In this document: one piece after another, positions 52,443 through 64,000 of the stretch
How the letters are laid out: each line of letters begins with the position of its first letter
Position numbering within the stretch: the stretch's first letter is position 1
Source: Amorphochlora amoebiformis
Taxonomy: Eukaryota; Cercozoa; Chlorarachniophyceae
Assembly: GCA_054601695.1 (NCBI GenBank)
Contig: BAAHQB010000187.1
Location: 186,001-250,000 of the forward strand
Direction: 5' to 3'
Length of the DNA stretch: 64,000 nt
The notes under the pieces: generated by a model
Database searches by the model: none
What the model was told of the DNA's origin: nothing
Seen by the model: the letters and a program-made list of their open reading frames with translations, nothing else
Program-made: the position numbers and the translations under genes

Positions 52443-53031
52443 TCGAAACTCAACCTCGCCCTCCCCCTAAGCTCGAAATTTCCCCAAACTCCACCCAAAC
52501 CCCCCCTGAAAACCTCTTCATACCCCCCCCTCCCTCAGAAAATAAACCCCCTCCACCCCCTCGTCCCCCCCCCTCCCCCCCCCTCCGAAGTCCAAAGACC
52601 GCTTTGTCACTCTGACGGGTCACAAAACTCTGGCCGACTCCGAGAAGCCCGTCCCGGAACCCACGGAACCCATGGAACCCACGGAACCCATGGAACCCAC
52701 GGAACCCATGGAACCCATGGAACCCACGGAACCCATGGAACCCACGGAACCCATGGAACCCACGGAACCCACGGAACCCACGGAACCCATGGAACCCACG
52801 GAACCCATGGAACCCACGGAACTCATGGAACCCAAGGAACCCATGGAATCCATGGAACCCATGGAATCCATGGAACCCATGGAACCCACGAAATTGATGG
52901 AGCCCAAGAATTCCACGGAGCTTAAGGTTAGGGTAAGGGTTCGGGTTATATATATATATATGTATATATATATGTATATACATATATACATATATATATG
53001 TGTATACATATGAATATATGTATATATATAT

Positions 53032-53083
<52 letters not shown>

Positions 53084-53839
53084 TGTATATATGTTGTTAA
53101 GATTATAGACGGGCATAGGTACACATCACATGTATGCATATATACATTATAATATATATATATATATACATATATACATGTATGGAAATTTGTACATAAA
53201 TAATATTTCTAAAGATATATATTTGTATATACATATTATATATATATATATATGTACAGATGATATACTCACGCTGACCTCAACCCTAACAGATCCTGAT
53301 GGAAGCAACGGAACCCAATAAAGACGCTACGGAACCCAAGAAATCGACTACGGAACTCAAGAAATTGACTACGGAACCCAAGAAATCGACTACGGAATAT
53401 AAATCCGCTCAACAGAATTCCACAGAACCTTTATCCACAAAGGAACCAGCGGAACCTACAAAACTCCCCGAAACGATATCTACGGAACCCAAGGACGAGT
53501 CAACGGAACCCAAGAAGGAGTCCGCGGAACCCAAGGAGGAGTCAACGGAACCCGAGAAGGAGTTCACGGAATCCAAGAAGGAGTCCAAGAAACCCAAGGA
53601 GTCCACGGAACCCAACGAGGTGTCCACGGAACCCAAGAGATCGATAGAACTTACACAAAGCACTGAATTCACGGAGCCCAAGGAATCTACGGAACCCAAG
53701 GAATCTACCGAATTTGAGGAATTCTGGGGATCCCGGGATTCCAGGGAGGCAACGGAATCCAAGTTAGACTTTATGACTGAAAGAAAAACAGAAGTGGAAA
53801 TCAGGTGAATAGATATGTTCAGGATATCTTATATATATC

Positions 53840-53872
<33 letters not shown>

Positions 53873-53991
53873 GTATATATGTGTATATTAGATATCAAAT
53901 ATGTGCATGCATATATTTGACAGCATATGAAGGTGGTATGTACGCATATACGCATATATCTTCATATATATATATTTATATCTATATTATA

Positions 53992-54024
<33 letters not shown>

Positions 54025-54339
54025 TCACATCCATATACACACATATATAAAAAATTAATCATTACATGTACGTATATGAAGAGAAACACATACATAAAAG
54101 CCAATCAATATGGATATATACATACACCGGTTTGGGAATTCAATTGTTGTATATACCTGTCGGAATATAACACTGTTGTAAATGATTGTTATAGTCTGGA
54201 GTCTGATGAACACACAGATATCTGGGATACGGTGGATATAGGTATGTAGTCATACTTATACATATATCTATATGTGTATATATGGTATGTATATTACCTA
54301 AATATAAAATATGTTATATGTGTATATTTACATTTTTTT

Positions 54340-54372
<33 letters not shown>

Positions 54373-54373
54373 G

Positions 54374-54424
<51 letters not shown>

Positions 54425-54475
54425 ATATACGAATGTATTTACAAGTAGATCACACGTGCATACTTACATATACAC

Positions 54476-54516
<41 letters not shown>

Positions 54517-54519
54517 GTA

Positions 54520-54552
<33 letters not shown>

Positions 54553-56528
54553 ATGTGTCTATATATATATATATAAATGAACTAGGTATGTATCTATAAT
54601 ATATATATACATATATATTTATGTATATGTATATATACATATGTATGTATATATCTATATATATATATATATATATGTATAAAACACACGAAATATACAT
54701 ATGTATTTATATGTATAAGTTTCCATAAAACACATATGTTCTTATTTATATACTTTAATCCCCAAATCGTAGATATATTGATCACCCTAACCCTAACCCT
54801 AACCCTAACCCTAACCCTAACCCTAACCCTAACCCTAACCCTAACCCTAACCCTAACCCTAACCCTAACCCTAACCCTAACCCTAACCCTAACCCTAACC
54901 CTAACCCTAACCCTAACCCTAACCCTAACCCTAACCCTAACCCTAACCCTAACCCTAACCGTTTCCCTAACCCTAAACCTAACAATGTGGAGCAGTCAAT
55001 GGTCCTCGGACTAAGACATGTTGAATAATCTGATCCTAACCCTAACAAAAACCCTACCTTAACCCTAACCCTAATCCTAACCCTAACCCTAACTCTAACC
55101 CTAACGCTAACCCTAACCCTAACCCTAACCCTAACCCTAACCCTAACCCTAACCCTAACCCTAACCCCAACCCTAGACTCAGTTGAAAAGTGTAACGGTA
55201 TCTATCCTTCTCCCTGGATGCAGACAGCTATACCGTGCTGCGAGGAAAGTAACTCTAACCCTTCATTGTTTGGGTTAGAGTTAGGGTTGAGATTAGGGTT
55301 AAGGTTAAGGTTAGGGTTAGGGTTAATGCTAGGGCTAGGCTTAGAGTCGATGAGAGGTCTTAGGCCTCGCACGTGATGGAAAATCTGGAAAAATCTTGAA
55401 AAATCTGGGAAAAAATATGGAAGAAAATCTGGAAAAATGTCGAAAAAACTAGGAAAATCTGGAAATATCCAATCCTAATCGCGACGATAACCATGTTTAG
55501 CAATCCATTTCCATTCGAAACCCCACTGGCCGTACGGTATGTTTAACCCTAACCCTAACCCTAACCCTAACCCTAACCCTAACCCTAACCCTAATCCTAA
55601 GCCTAACTTGTGTTCGTATTCGTAGCTGAGGAAGGGAAAAGACAGACAGAGAGAAACGAAAGAGCGAGAAAATAAAAACCGAAAAAAAAAGTTGGAATAG
55701 AGCTGAGAATGAGAGACAAGAAGAATACCAACCTAACCCTCTAATGATAGTTCTGACCTTAGCTCTAATCAAAATCAAAATCAGAGCTAGCTAGCCTAAC
55801 CCTCTAATGATAGTTCTAACCCTAACTTTAATCAAACTAAGAAAACAGAGCTAGCTAGCCTAACCCTCTAATGATAGCGTCTAACCCTATCTCTAATCAA
55901 AATCAGAGCTTGCTAGCCAAACCCTCTAATGATAGCGTCTAAACTTAGCTCTAATCAAAATCAGAGCTTGCTAGCCAAACCCTCTAATGATAGCGTCTAA
56001 AACTTAGCTCTAATGATAGTTCCAACCCTCTAATGATAGGTCTAACCCTAGCTCTAATGATACCTCTAATGATAGCGTCTAACCCTAGCTCTAATCAAAA
56101 TCAGAGCTCGCTAGCCTAACCCTCTAATGATAGCGTCTAACCCTAGCTCTAATCAAAATCAGAGAAGCTCGCTAGCCTAACCCTCTAATGATAGCGTATA
56201 ACCCTAGCTCTAATCAAAATCAGAGAAGAGGTTACCCGAACATGCGAGAGGGTTTGATCCCAATCCAGTATTGCTAGATGCGTTCACTGATCACGAAAAT
56301 AAGGTTTGTTATTACCTGCAAAAGCTGTTTTTTCTTTGTCGTGATCTTGATGTGCATATTGTTGATTGGTTATTCAGATATCGGGTTCTAGATATCTGTG
56401 TATGTATCGTTATATATGCGTGTATCTGTGTTTGAATGTGTATGTAAAATGTATGTGTATCTATGCTTATGTTTGAAGCTTTATTTATTTATATATATAT
56501 ATATCGATGTGTATAATATATCTTATAT

Positions 56529-56589
<61 letters not shown>

Positions 56590-56619
56590 TTTCTGTCTTA
56601 CATATCCTTTCGTCTTATT

Positions 56620-56650
<31 letters not shown>

Positions 56651-57179
56651 GTATATATACATGTATTATTTTCTTATATGTATGTTTACGTGTAAACGTA
56701 GGATCAAGGTCATCAATTAGGGTTAGGTTTCGGTTTGGGGTTAGGGTTAGGGTTAAGGTTAGGGTTAGGGTTAGGGTTAAGGCTAGGGTTAGGGTTAGGG
56801 TTAGGGTTAGGGTCAGGGTTAGATTGGATAATCGTCAGAGCATAGGCATCAGAGTCCTTGTTTAGGGTTAGGGTTAGGGTTAGGGTTAGGGTTAGGGTTA
56901 GGGTTTGGTTTAGGGTTAGGGTTAGGGTTAGGGTTGGGGTTAGGATAACTATATGTATTGTGTATCAAGTATTATATATATATATATATATATATGTATT
57001 ATATATATATATATATATATTATATAATGATTATATATATATATATGCACAAATATGTATATATGCAGATATCCTTCTTATATATATATACATATGCTTT
57101 AAAATTCGTACACATGTTTATATATATATATGTATATATCTATATACATATTTTTATACATACACATATATATCTGTAT

Positions 57180-57214
<35 letters not shown>

Positions 57215-57265
57215 CTTTGGAATTAGGTTGTTGTTTTCCACCTTACGTATCTGCTGCACAAAAAG

Positions 57266-57335
<70 letters not shown>

Positions 57336-57584
57336 CATATTTAAAAACATACATATATATATATATATATGCAAAATTTTCTATGTAAAATTGTACACAT
57401 ATGTATATATTTTGTTATATATATATATTTGTATTATTAAAACTAATATTATATATATATATATATACATATGTTAGATACGCTTGTACATAAATATTCT
57501 ACGTACAAATAGGTGCATATCTAATCCCATATATATATATGTATATAAATTGTATATATATATATATATATGTTTTCTTTCCAT

Positions 57585-57619
<35 letters not shown>

Positions 57620-57711
57620 GTATATATATAGATATTTATGCATAATATGTAAGTGAATAAGGCGAAAGTATTTAGATATTTAATAACATATAAAATATAT
57701 ACATATATGTG

Positions 57712-57785
<74 letters not shown>

Positions 57786-57935
57786 CATTCATTTTTATCT
57801 GTTTATATATGTCATAATGTTTGTTATAAACGTAGATATATGAGTTAGGTATTCATACGTTACAAATGTATATGTATATATTTATATATATACACACACA
57901 CATATATGTATATATAGCATATACATACATATACA

Positions 57936-57988
<53 letters not shown>

Positions 57989-58007
57989 TATTTATGTATA
58001 TATATTG

Positions 58008-58055
<48 letters not shown>

Positions 58056-58127
58056 CAATAAATAAATATATATATATATATTATATATTTGTTAGGACGT
58101 CTAAATATTTAGAGCTGCAAATGCACA

Positions 58128-58218
<91 letters not shown>

Positions 58219-58335
58219 TATATATATATATATGGAAATATACACTTACACACATAGTATACATATATACATCTAAAATACATATATTTTATTTACAATA
58301 TTTATATATATATAAAAATATACGTATTGTTTATG

Positions 58336-58371
<36 letters not shown>

Positions 58372-58460
58372 TATGTGGATATACATATATATATATATAT
58401 ATACATATATTTACCATTAGATTTGAGGGTGTCGGTGGTTTTCACTGCGTTAAAAAGTAA

Positions 58461-58521
<61 letters not shown>

Positions 58522-60066
58522 CATATATAAACATATTATACATACATAAATAAACGTCATATATATACCCTAACCCTAATCCCCTAACCCTAACCCTAAC
58601 CTAACCCTAACCCTAACCCTGACCCTAACCTAACCCTAAACTTAACCCTAACCCTAACCCTAACCCTAACCCTAACCCTAACCCGATTTGTAAAACAGAC
58701 CTCGAGAGGAAATGTGGTACAATGCTACTTTCGCACCGGGGTTAACCCTAACCCTAACCCTAACCCTAACCCTAACCCTAACCCTAACCCTAACCCTAAT
58801 CACAGCCGTTATCCTAATACTAATCTTACCGTAACCATAATCCTAACCCTAACCGTACCCTAATCCTTACCCTAACCCTAATCCTAATCCTAACCCTAAT
58901 TCAACCCTTTCCAACCCAATTTTTCGACCTAAATCTATTTCTCTAACCCTAACCCTAACCCTAACCCTAACTCTAAACCTAACGCTAACTCTAACCCTAA
59001 CCCTAACATAACTATGTCGCTAACATTAGCCTTAATATCCAGATCCTACGCGTTTCTACGAAAAGAAGTCCCTGGATCTCACAGAATAGGGTAATCTAGG
59101 GTTAGGGTTAAGGTTAGGGTTAGGGTTAGGGTTAGGGTTAGGGTTAGGGCTAGGGTTAAGGTTAGGGTTAGAGTTAGGGTTAGGGTTAAGAAGGTTAGGG
59201 TTAGGGGGGTTTTCATGAGACATTCGTATGTTGAGGTCTGAGAACACAGGTATCCTAATTCCAACTCAAGCCTAACCCTAACCAAGTTCTATACATAATC
59301 CGTAATCCTAACCCTAACCCTAACCCTAACCCTAACCCTAACCCTAACCCTAACCCTAACGCTAATCAGCTGTCTGCTTCCGACGCTACATGAGCAGTAC
59401 GATGAACCAGAGGTGAGCTTATGCTTAGGAATAGGGATAGAGACAGCGATAGGGTCATGTATGCATGGTAAGGATTAGGGTTAGGAGAATATTTAAGAAT
59501 ATCCGAAGTTATGTATCCCTAGCCCTATAACCCTAATCCTAACCCTAACCCTAACCCTAACCCTAACCCTAACCCTAACCCTAACCTCTGGATCTAACCC
59601 TAGATATTATCCTAGATCAAGACACATACCCTAAACCAAACCCTAACTCTAACCTATTCCTAATCCTAGTTTCCCTAACCAACCCAAACCCTGAACCTAA
59701 CCCTAGCTCTAATCCAAACTCTAACCCTAACCCTAACCCTAACCTTGACCCTAACCCTAACCCTAACCCTAACCCTAACCCTAACCCTAACCCTAACCCT
59801 AACCCTAACCCTAACCCTAACCCTATCTAGGACGAAAGGTTTCAGTGTCAGTTTCACGTTATGATTAAATGTCCTCTGCCAGAAAAAGCAAAGAAATTTC
59901 TTTCTGAAACTGGTGACCCCGACCCTAACCCTAACCCTAACCCTAACCCTAACCCTAACCCTAACCCTAACTAGGTTTAGGACTTGCGGCGACGTTGATA
60001 AATATGAATACAGAGGTCTACAAGCCAATTGCGGTTAGATTTTTGTGTTTTTATGCAAAGATATAA
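51336..60066 (+). CDS. Type II membrane protein with Pro/Glu/Thr stalk
   Basis: Exons: 51336-51422 (ATG), 52442-52926, 53293-53804, 54084-54241, 55177-55248, 55345-55372, 55501-55536, 56231-56303, (56378-56397, 56702-56708 uncertain), 56839-56859, 57227-57264, 58421-58456, 58699-58740, 59043-59090, 59370-59412, 59831-59912, 59975-60066 (stop TAA). The protein is about 620 residues. It starts [20 protein letters not shown], a signal anchor, followed by a Pro-rich segment, a 9-bp repeat coding (E-P-T/M)n, and a Glu/Pro/Thr/Lys stalk. The C-terminal half is Cys- and Trp-containing ([57 protein letters not shown]). This layout suits a Golgi or secretory type II protein such as a glycosyltransferase, but I recognise no family. 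Exon 2 needs one extra base in its poly-C runs to stay open. Confidence 0.65.
52500..52925 (+). repeat. Poly-C runs and (GAACCCAYG)n coding repeat
   Basis: C8-C9 runs at 52500-52585, then about 27 units of the 9-mer GAACCCACG/GAACCCATG (52655-52895). The upstream frame ends in TGA at 52614-52616 unless a base is missing from the C runs; the downstream frame is open through both repeat types to the CTTAAG|GTTAGG donor. Confidence 0.8.
54784..55176 (+). repeat. Long perfect CCCTAA array
   Basis: About 30 uninterrupted CCCTAA units to 54960, then a short unique island (54980-55035) and more CCCTAA. The exon at 55177 starts right after a CCCTAG acceptor. Confidence 0.95.
55730..56230 (+). repeat. 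~60-bp repeat upstream of exon 56231
   Basis: Eight or nine units with GCTAGCCTAACCCTCTAATG, ATAGCGTCTAACCCTAGCTC and AATCAAAATCAGAG. The unit end (AATCAGAG) matches the bases just before the exon, so acceptor-side intron sequence was amplified. Confidence 0.8.
56720..56950 (+). repeat. TTAGGG array around a 21-nt exon
   Basis: TTAGGG-sense repeats on both sides of the small exon 56839-56859. The donor CCTT|GTTTAG runs directly into the array. Confidence 0.85.
58567..59974 (+). repeat. Telomeric arrays separating five exons
   Basis: CCCTAA arrays (58567-58690, 58743-58800, 58925-59010, 59300-59360, 59525-59825, 59924-59970) and one TTAGGG array (59095-59205) form the introns between exons 58699, 59043, 59370, 59831 and 59975 of the type II membrane-protein gene. 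Confidence 0.9.
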
Positions 60067-60126
60067 GTATTTGCATTAATATTTGATGAATTGTGCTTGT
60101 TTATATATGTATTTATGTGTGTATCG

Positions 60127-60166
<40 letters not shown>

Positions 60167-60338
60167 AAGATATAAGTATTGGCATTAATATTTGATGAAT
60201 TGTGCTTGTTTATATATGTATGTATGTATGTATAGTATGTATATATATATACATATATATATGTATGCAAAGATATAAGTACTTTCATTAATATTCGCTG
60301 AATGGTGCTTGTTTATATATGTATGTATGTGTATATAG

Positions 60339-60375
<37 letters not shown>

Positions 60376-60545
60376 GTATATATATATGTATGCAAAGATA
60401 TAAGTACGTTCATTAATATTCCCTGAACTGTGCTTGTTTATATATGTATGTATGTGTGTATAGTATGTATATATATATATATATAAATAAATATATATGT
60501 ATGTATAGGTATAAGTATTTGCATTAATATTCGCTGAATTGTGCT
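60050..60545 (+). repeat. ~120-bp repeats copying the gene's 3' end
   Basis: Five units, each TGCAAAGATATAAGTA plus ATTAATATT...GAA-TGTGCTTGTTTATATA, separated by (TA)n. The first unit includes the stop codon TAA at 60064-60066, so last-exon and 3' UTR sequence was duplicated. Confidence 0.8.
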
Positions 60546-60566
60546 TGTTTATATATGTATGTGTGT

Positions 60567-60585
60567 GTGTATAGTATATATATAC

Positions 60586-60617
<32 letters not shown>

Positions 60618-60635
60618 ATGTATATATGTATATAC

Positions 60636-60669
<34 letters not shown>

Positions 60670-60698
60670 TATATATACATGCATGTATGTATATATAG

Positions 60699-60758
<60 letters not shown>

Positions 60759-60760
60759 TG

Positions 60761-60795
<35 letters not shown>

Positions 60796-60899
60796 CATAT
60801 ATATATATATATATAATATGTAAATATGTATATGCTTTCATATATGTCCATCATGCGGAAGTAACAGATGTACATAATCGAGACAATATGTAAATCTAC

Positions 60900-60959
<60 letters not shown>

Positions 60960-61004
60960 ATATATACAATACATACATATAGATATAATACATACATAAT
61001 GCAT

Positions 61005-61038
<34 letters not shown>

Positions 61039-61105
61039 GCACACAAATATATGTGTATATTACATACATACACACATGTAGAAATATGTCTGTACATGTC
61101 ATGTA

Positions 61106-61147
<42 letters not shown>

Positions 61148-61225
61148 ATATATCCATATACATATATATACATACACATATATACATATGTACATACACA
61201 TATGCATACATATCTATTTAAATAC

Positions 61226-61260
<35 letters not shown>

Positions 61261-61377
61261 TTATACAAATATTTATAGATATACAATATAATATATATAT
61301 ATATATATATAGATATATATGTATATATATATATATACAAACATATATATATATATATAGTTAGACAATATAAATAT

Positions 61378-61412
<35 letters not shown>

Positions 61413-61423
61413 CGTTTATATAC

Positions 61424-61458
<35 letters not shown>

Positions 61459-61540
61459 CATGTATATATATGTGTATATATATACATATATATTATACAC
61501 ACACATATACATATACATATATATCAATATATATATCTAC
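60567..61540. repeat. (TA)n spacer
   Basis: TA/TATG microsatellite with one short unique island near 60840-60895. No gene seen. Confidence 0.8.
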
Positions 61541-62571
61541 ATGTCAAAGGTCTGTCCCTCTCGATATTACGGAATCGAACCGAAATCCACACCATTCCAT
61601 CGGAACCCAAAGAAATTCCCTCGGAACCCAGAAACCTCCCCTCGGAACCCAGAAAATCCAGAAATCTTCCTCCGAAGCCCAGAAACTTTCCCTAGGAGCC
61701 CAGAGCACCCAGAAATCTCCCCTCGGAGCCCAGAACTCTCACCTCGGAACCCAGAAATCTCCCCTCGGATCCCAGAAATCTCCCCTCGGAACCCAAAGAT
61801 CTCCCTTCGGAACCCAGAAATCTCCTCTCCAAATTCAAAAGGTCTCTCTCGAAAACCCCGAAATTCCTTGTCGAAACCTGAAAATGCTTTACGGAATCCG
61901 AAACCCGCCTCTCGGAGATCAAAATCATTTTTCTCTCAGAGAACATCTCTCGGAACCCAGATATCAACTCTCGGAACCCAGATATCAACACTCGGAACCC
62001 AGATATCAACACTCGGAACCCAAGAGCCGCGGTCGCAAGTTACCCTCGAAGGTATGAGATTCGGTTTCTAATGTTTGATAGGTTTTCCATTTTTTTTTGG
62101 GGATATATACCAAAAAAAAACTACATATATTTTTACAAGAATGTAAAAAATCGCTGATTGTTTTTTTGGCATATGAATTTTTTTTTGCGTACTTTTTTTC
62201 CGCTGGATATTAGCTGATTTGGAGAGCGAGAGAAAGAATGAGAAAAGAGAAAGAGAGGGGGGTAGATTATTAGAGAGAGAGAGAGATGGATAGAGGGAGA
62301 GATTAGAGAGAATAAAGATATTAGTATGTGTTTATTTCGGTATTTTTGCTATTTTTTTTTCGGTTGTTTTCGTTAGAACGATCGCCGTGTGTACTATTGT
62401 TAACCCCAGCTATACGAACGAACATGGTATATATATATATATATATTATATGATGTACATATATATATATAAATATATACTAATGAATTTTTATATTACA
62501 TACACACTTATACATACCTATATAGATATATATATACATACATATACATATATATATATATATGTATGTGC

Positions 62572-62608
<37 letters not shown>

Positions 62609-62833
62609 GTCATTTGTGTAAAAATATCTAAATACATGCACTATGCATAACTTCTTCACCTCAGTACATAATAAGATATGAATACATATTTATTTTATAT
62701 ATGCGTGTATATAAACTCAATATCTAATAATATATGAATATATATATATATATATATTCATTGAGATATGTTTGTTTTTGTGTAGGTACATTTATACATT
62801 TTACTATATATATTGTATACATGTGTGTGTGTA

Positions 62834-62878
<45 letters not shown>

Positions 62879-62884
62879 CAATAC

Positions 62885-62915
<31 letters not shown>

Positions 62916-62931
62916 TGTATTAATATGCGTG

Positions 62932-62971
<40 letters not shown>

Positions 62972-64000
62972 ATATAAATTGCCAAATCACGAATATATAT
63001 ACATACATATATATATATATATATAGATGTATATATTTATATATTATATAGGAATATAAACATATATATATATATATAAACACTAATCAACTAAAACACA
63101 CAACACATAAAGAAAAACTCTCCCCTTAACCCTAACCCTAACCCTAACCCTCACCCTAACCCTAACTCTAACCCTAACCCTACCCCAACCCTCAGAACGC
63201 TTTCTGGATTGGGCAGGGTATCTTAACCTAACCTTCCTAATCCTAACCCTAACCCTAACCCTAACCCTAATCCTAACCCTAACCCTGACCCTAACCCTAA
63301 TCCTAAATCTAACCCTAATCCTAACCCTAACCCCAACACTAACTCACCCTAACCGTAACCTTAACCCTAACCCAAACCCTAACCCTAACCCTAACCCAAC
63401 CCTAACCCTAACACTAACAACCCTAACCTTAACCCTAACCCTAACCCTAACCCTAACCCTAACCCTAACCCTAATGCTAACTAACACTAACCCTAACTAA
63501 CCCGTAACCCAAACTAACTCTAACCGTAACCAACCCTAACCCTAAACCTAACCCTAACCCTAACCCTAACCCTAACCCTAACCCTAACCCTAAACCTAAC
63601 CCTAACCCTAACCATAGATATCTAAGACTCGTCGGAGTGGACCACATATTCGCCTATTTAACTGACCGGTCAATCCTAACCCTAACCCTAACCCTAACCC
63701 TAACCCTAACTCTAACCCTAACTCTAACCCTAACCCTAACTCTAACCCAAGCGCCTCTGAAAACTATACCATGTTCGAAGAACTTATAAGTCCTGCTAAG
63801 GTGAACTTTAACCCTAACCCGACACCCTAACCCGACACCCTAGCCCTAACCCTAACCCTAACCTTAACACTAACCCTAACCCTAACCCTAACCCTAACCC
63901 TAACCGTAACCCTAACCTTAACACTAACCCTAACCCTAACCCTAGCCCTAACCCTAACACTAACCCTAACCATATAGGAGATTGGACTAGTAACCACTAT
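61541..64000 (+). CDS. Unknown protein, Pro/Ser repeat N-terminus, 3' partial
   Basis: Exons 61541-62051 (ATG), 62377-62426, then 63196-63217 (weak), 63618-63668, 63752-63800 and 63978 to the window end. Exon 1 begins [16 protein letters not shown], then holds tandem repeats of a unit coding about NPEISPR (61600-62035), so low complexity. Its phase joins exon 2 ([16 protein letters not shown]). After a gap I cannot phase, exons coding [31 protein letters not shown] and EIGLVTT chain in frame through CCCTAA introns. A second frame is also open across the exon 1 repeats; the exon 2 phase supports the one given. No family recognised. Confidence 0.5.
63125..63977 (+). repeat. CCCTAA arrays in the last gene
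   Basis: Degenerate telomeric arrays with frequent single-base variants, interrupted by the exons at 63196, 63618 and 63752. Confidence 0.9.

Overview
The window is intron-rich nuclear DNA from a eukaryote I cannot place. No bacterial, organellar, rRNA or tRNA signal was seen. Most of it is (TA)n microsatellite and telomere-type hexamer arrays (CCCTAA on the + strand, sometimes TTAGGG). The short unique islands between them behave as exons: nearly all start after AG and end before GT, and most chain in reading frame. I joined them by hand, so every multi-exon model needs RNA evidence, but the length sums and phases close for four of the six genes.

Layout. 811-11108 (+): P-loop NTPase gene, about 16 exons, 5' end uncertain. 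11548-20836 (+): 11-exon gene for a ~209-residue protein, perhaps SPRY-like. 20837-23484: convergent intergenic space holding an 823-bp fold-back element. 23485-44937 (-): 27-exon gene for a 480-residue EF-hand multi-pass membrane protein. 44938-45129: a 192-bp divergent promoter with a perfect E2F-type site. 45130-49456 (+): meiotic MutS homologue MSH4, 12 exons, 882 residues, the one gene named with confidence. 51336-60066 (+): type II membrane protein with a long Pro/Glu/Thr stalk. 61541 to the end (+): a sixth gene leaving the window. A LINE 3' fragment lies antisense in an intron of the first gene.

The most unusual aspect is the introns. In five of six genes they are made almost entirely of (TA)n and/or telomeric hexamers, and these repeats supply the splice sites themselves (gtatat...atatag, gttagg...ccctag). 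Exon edges are repeatedly copied into the neighbouring intron, giving ladders of partial exons. Examples are five extra EF-hand exon copies in a telomeric array and six exon copies locked in 97-bp hairpins. MSH4 is the contrast: most of its introns are 44-85 bp. The genes share no evident pathway; what links them is the intron structure and the shared promoter between MSH4 and the membrane-protein gene.
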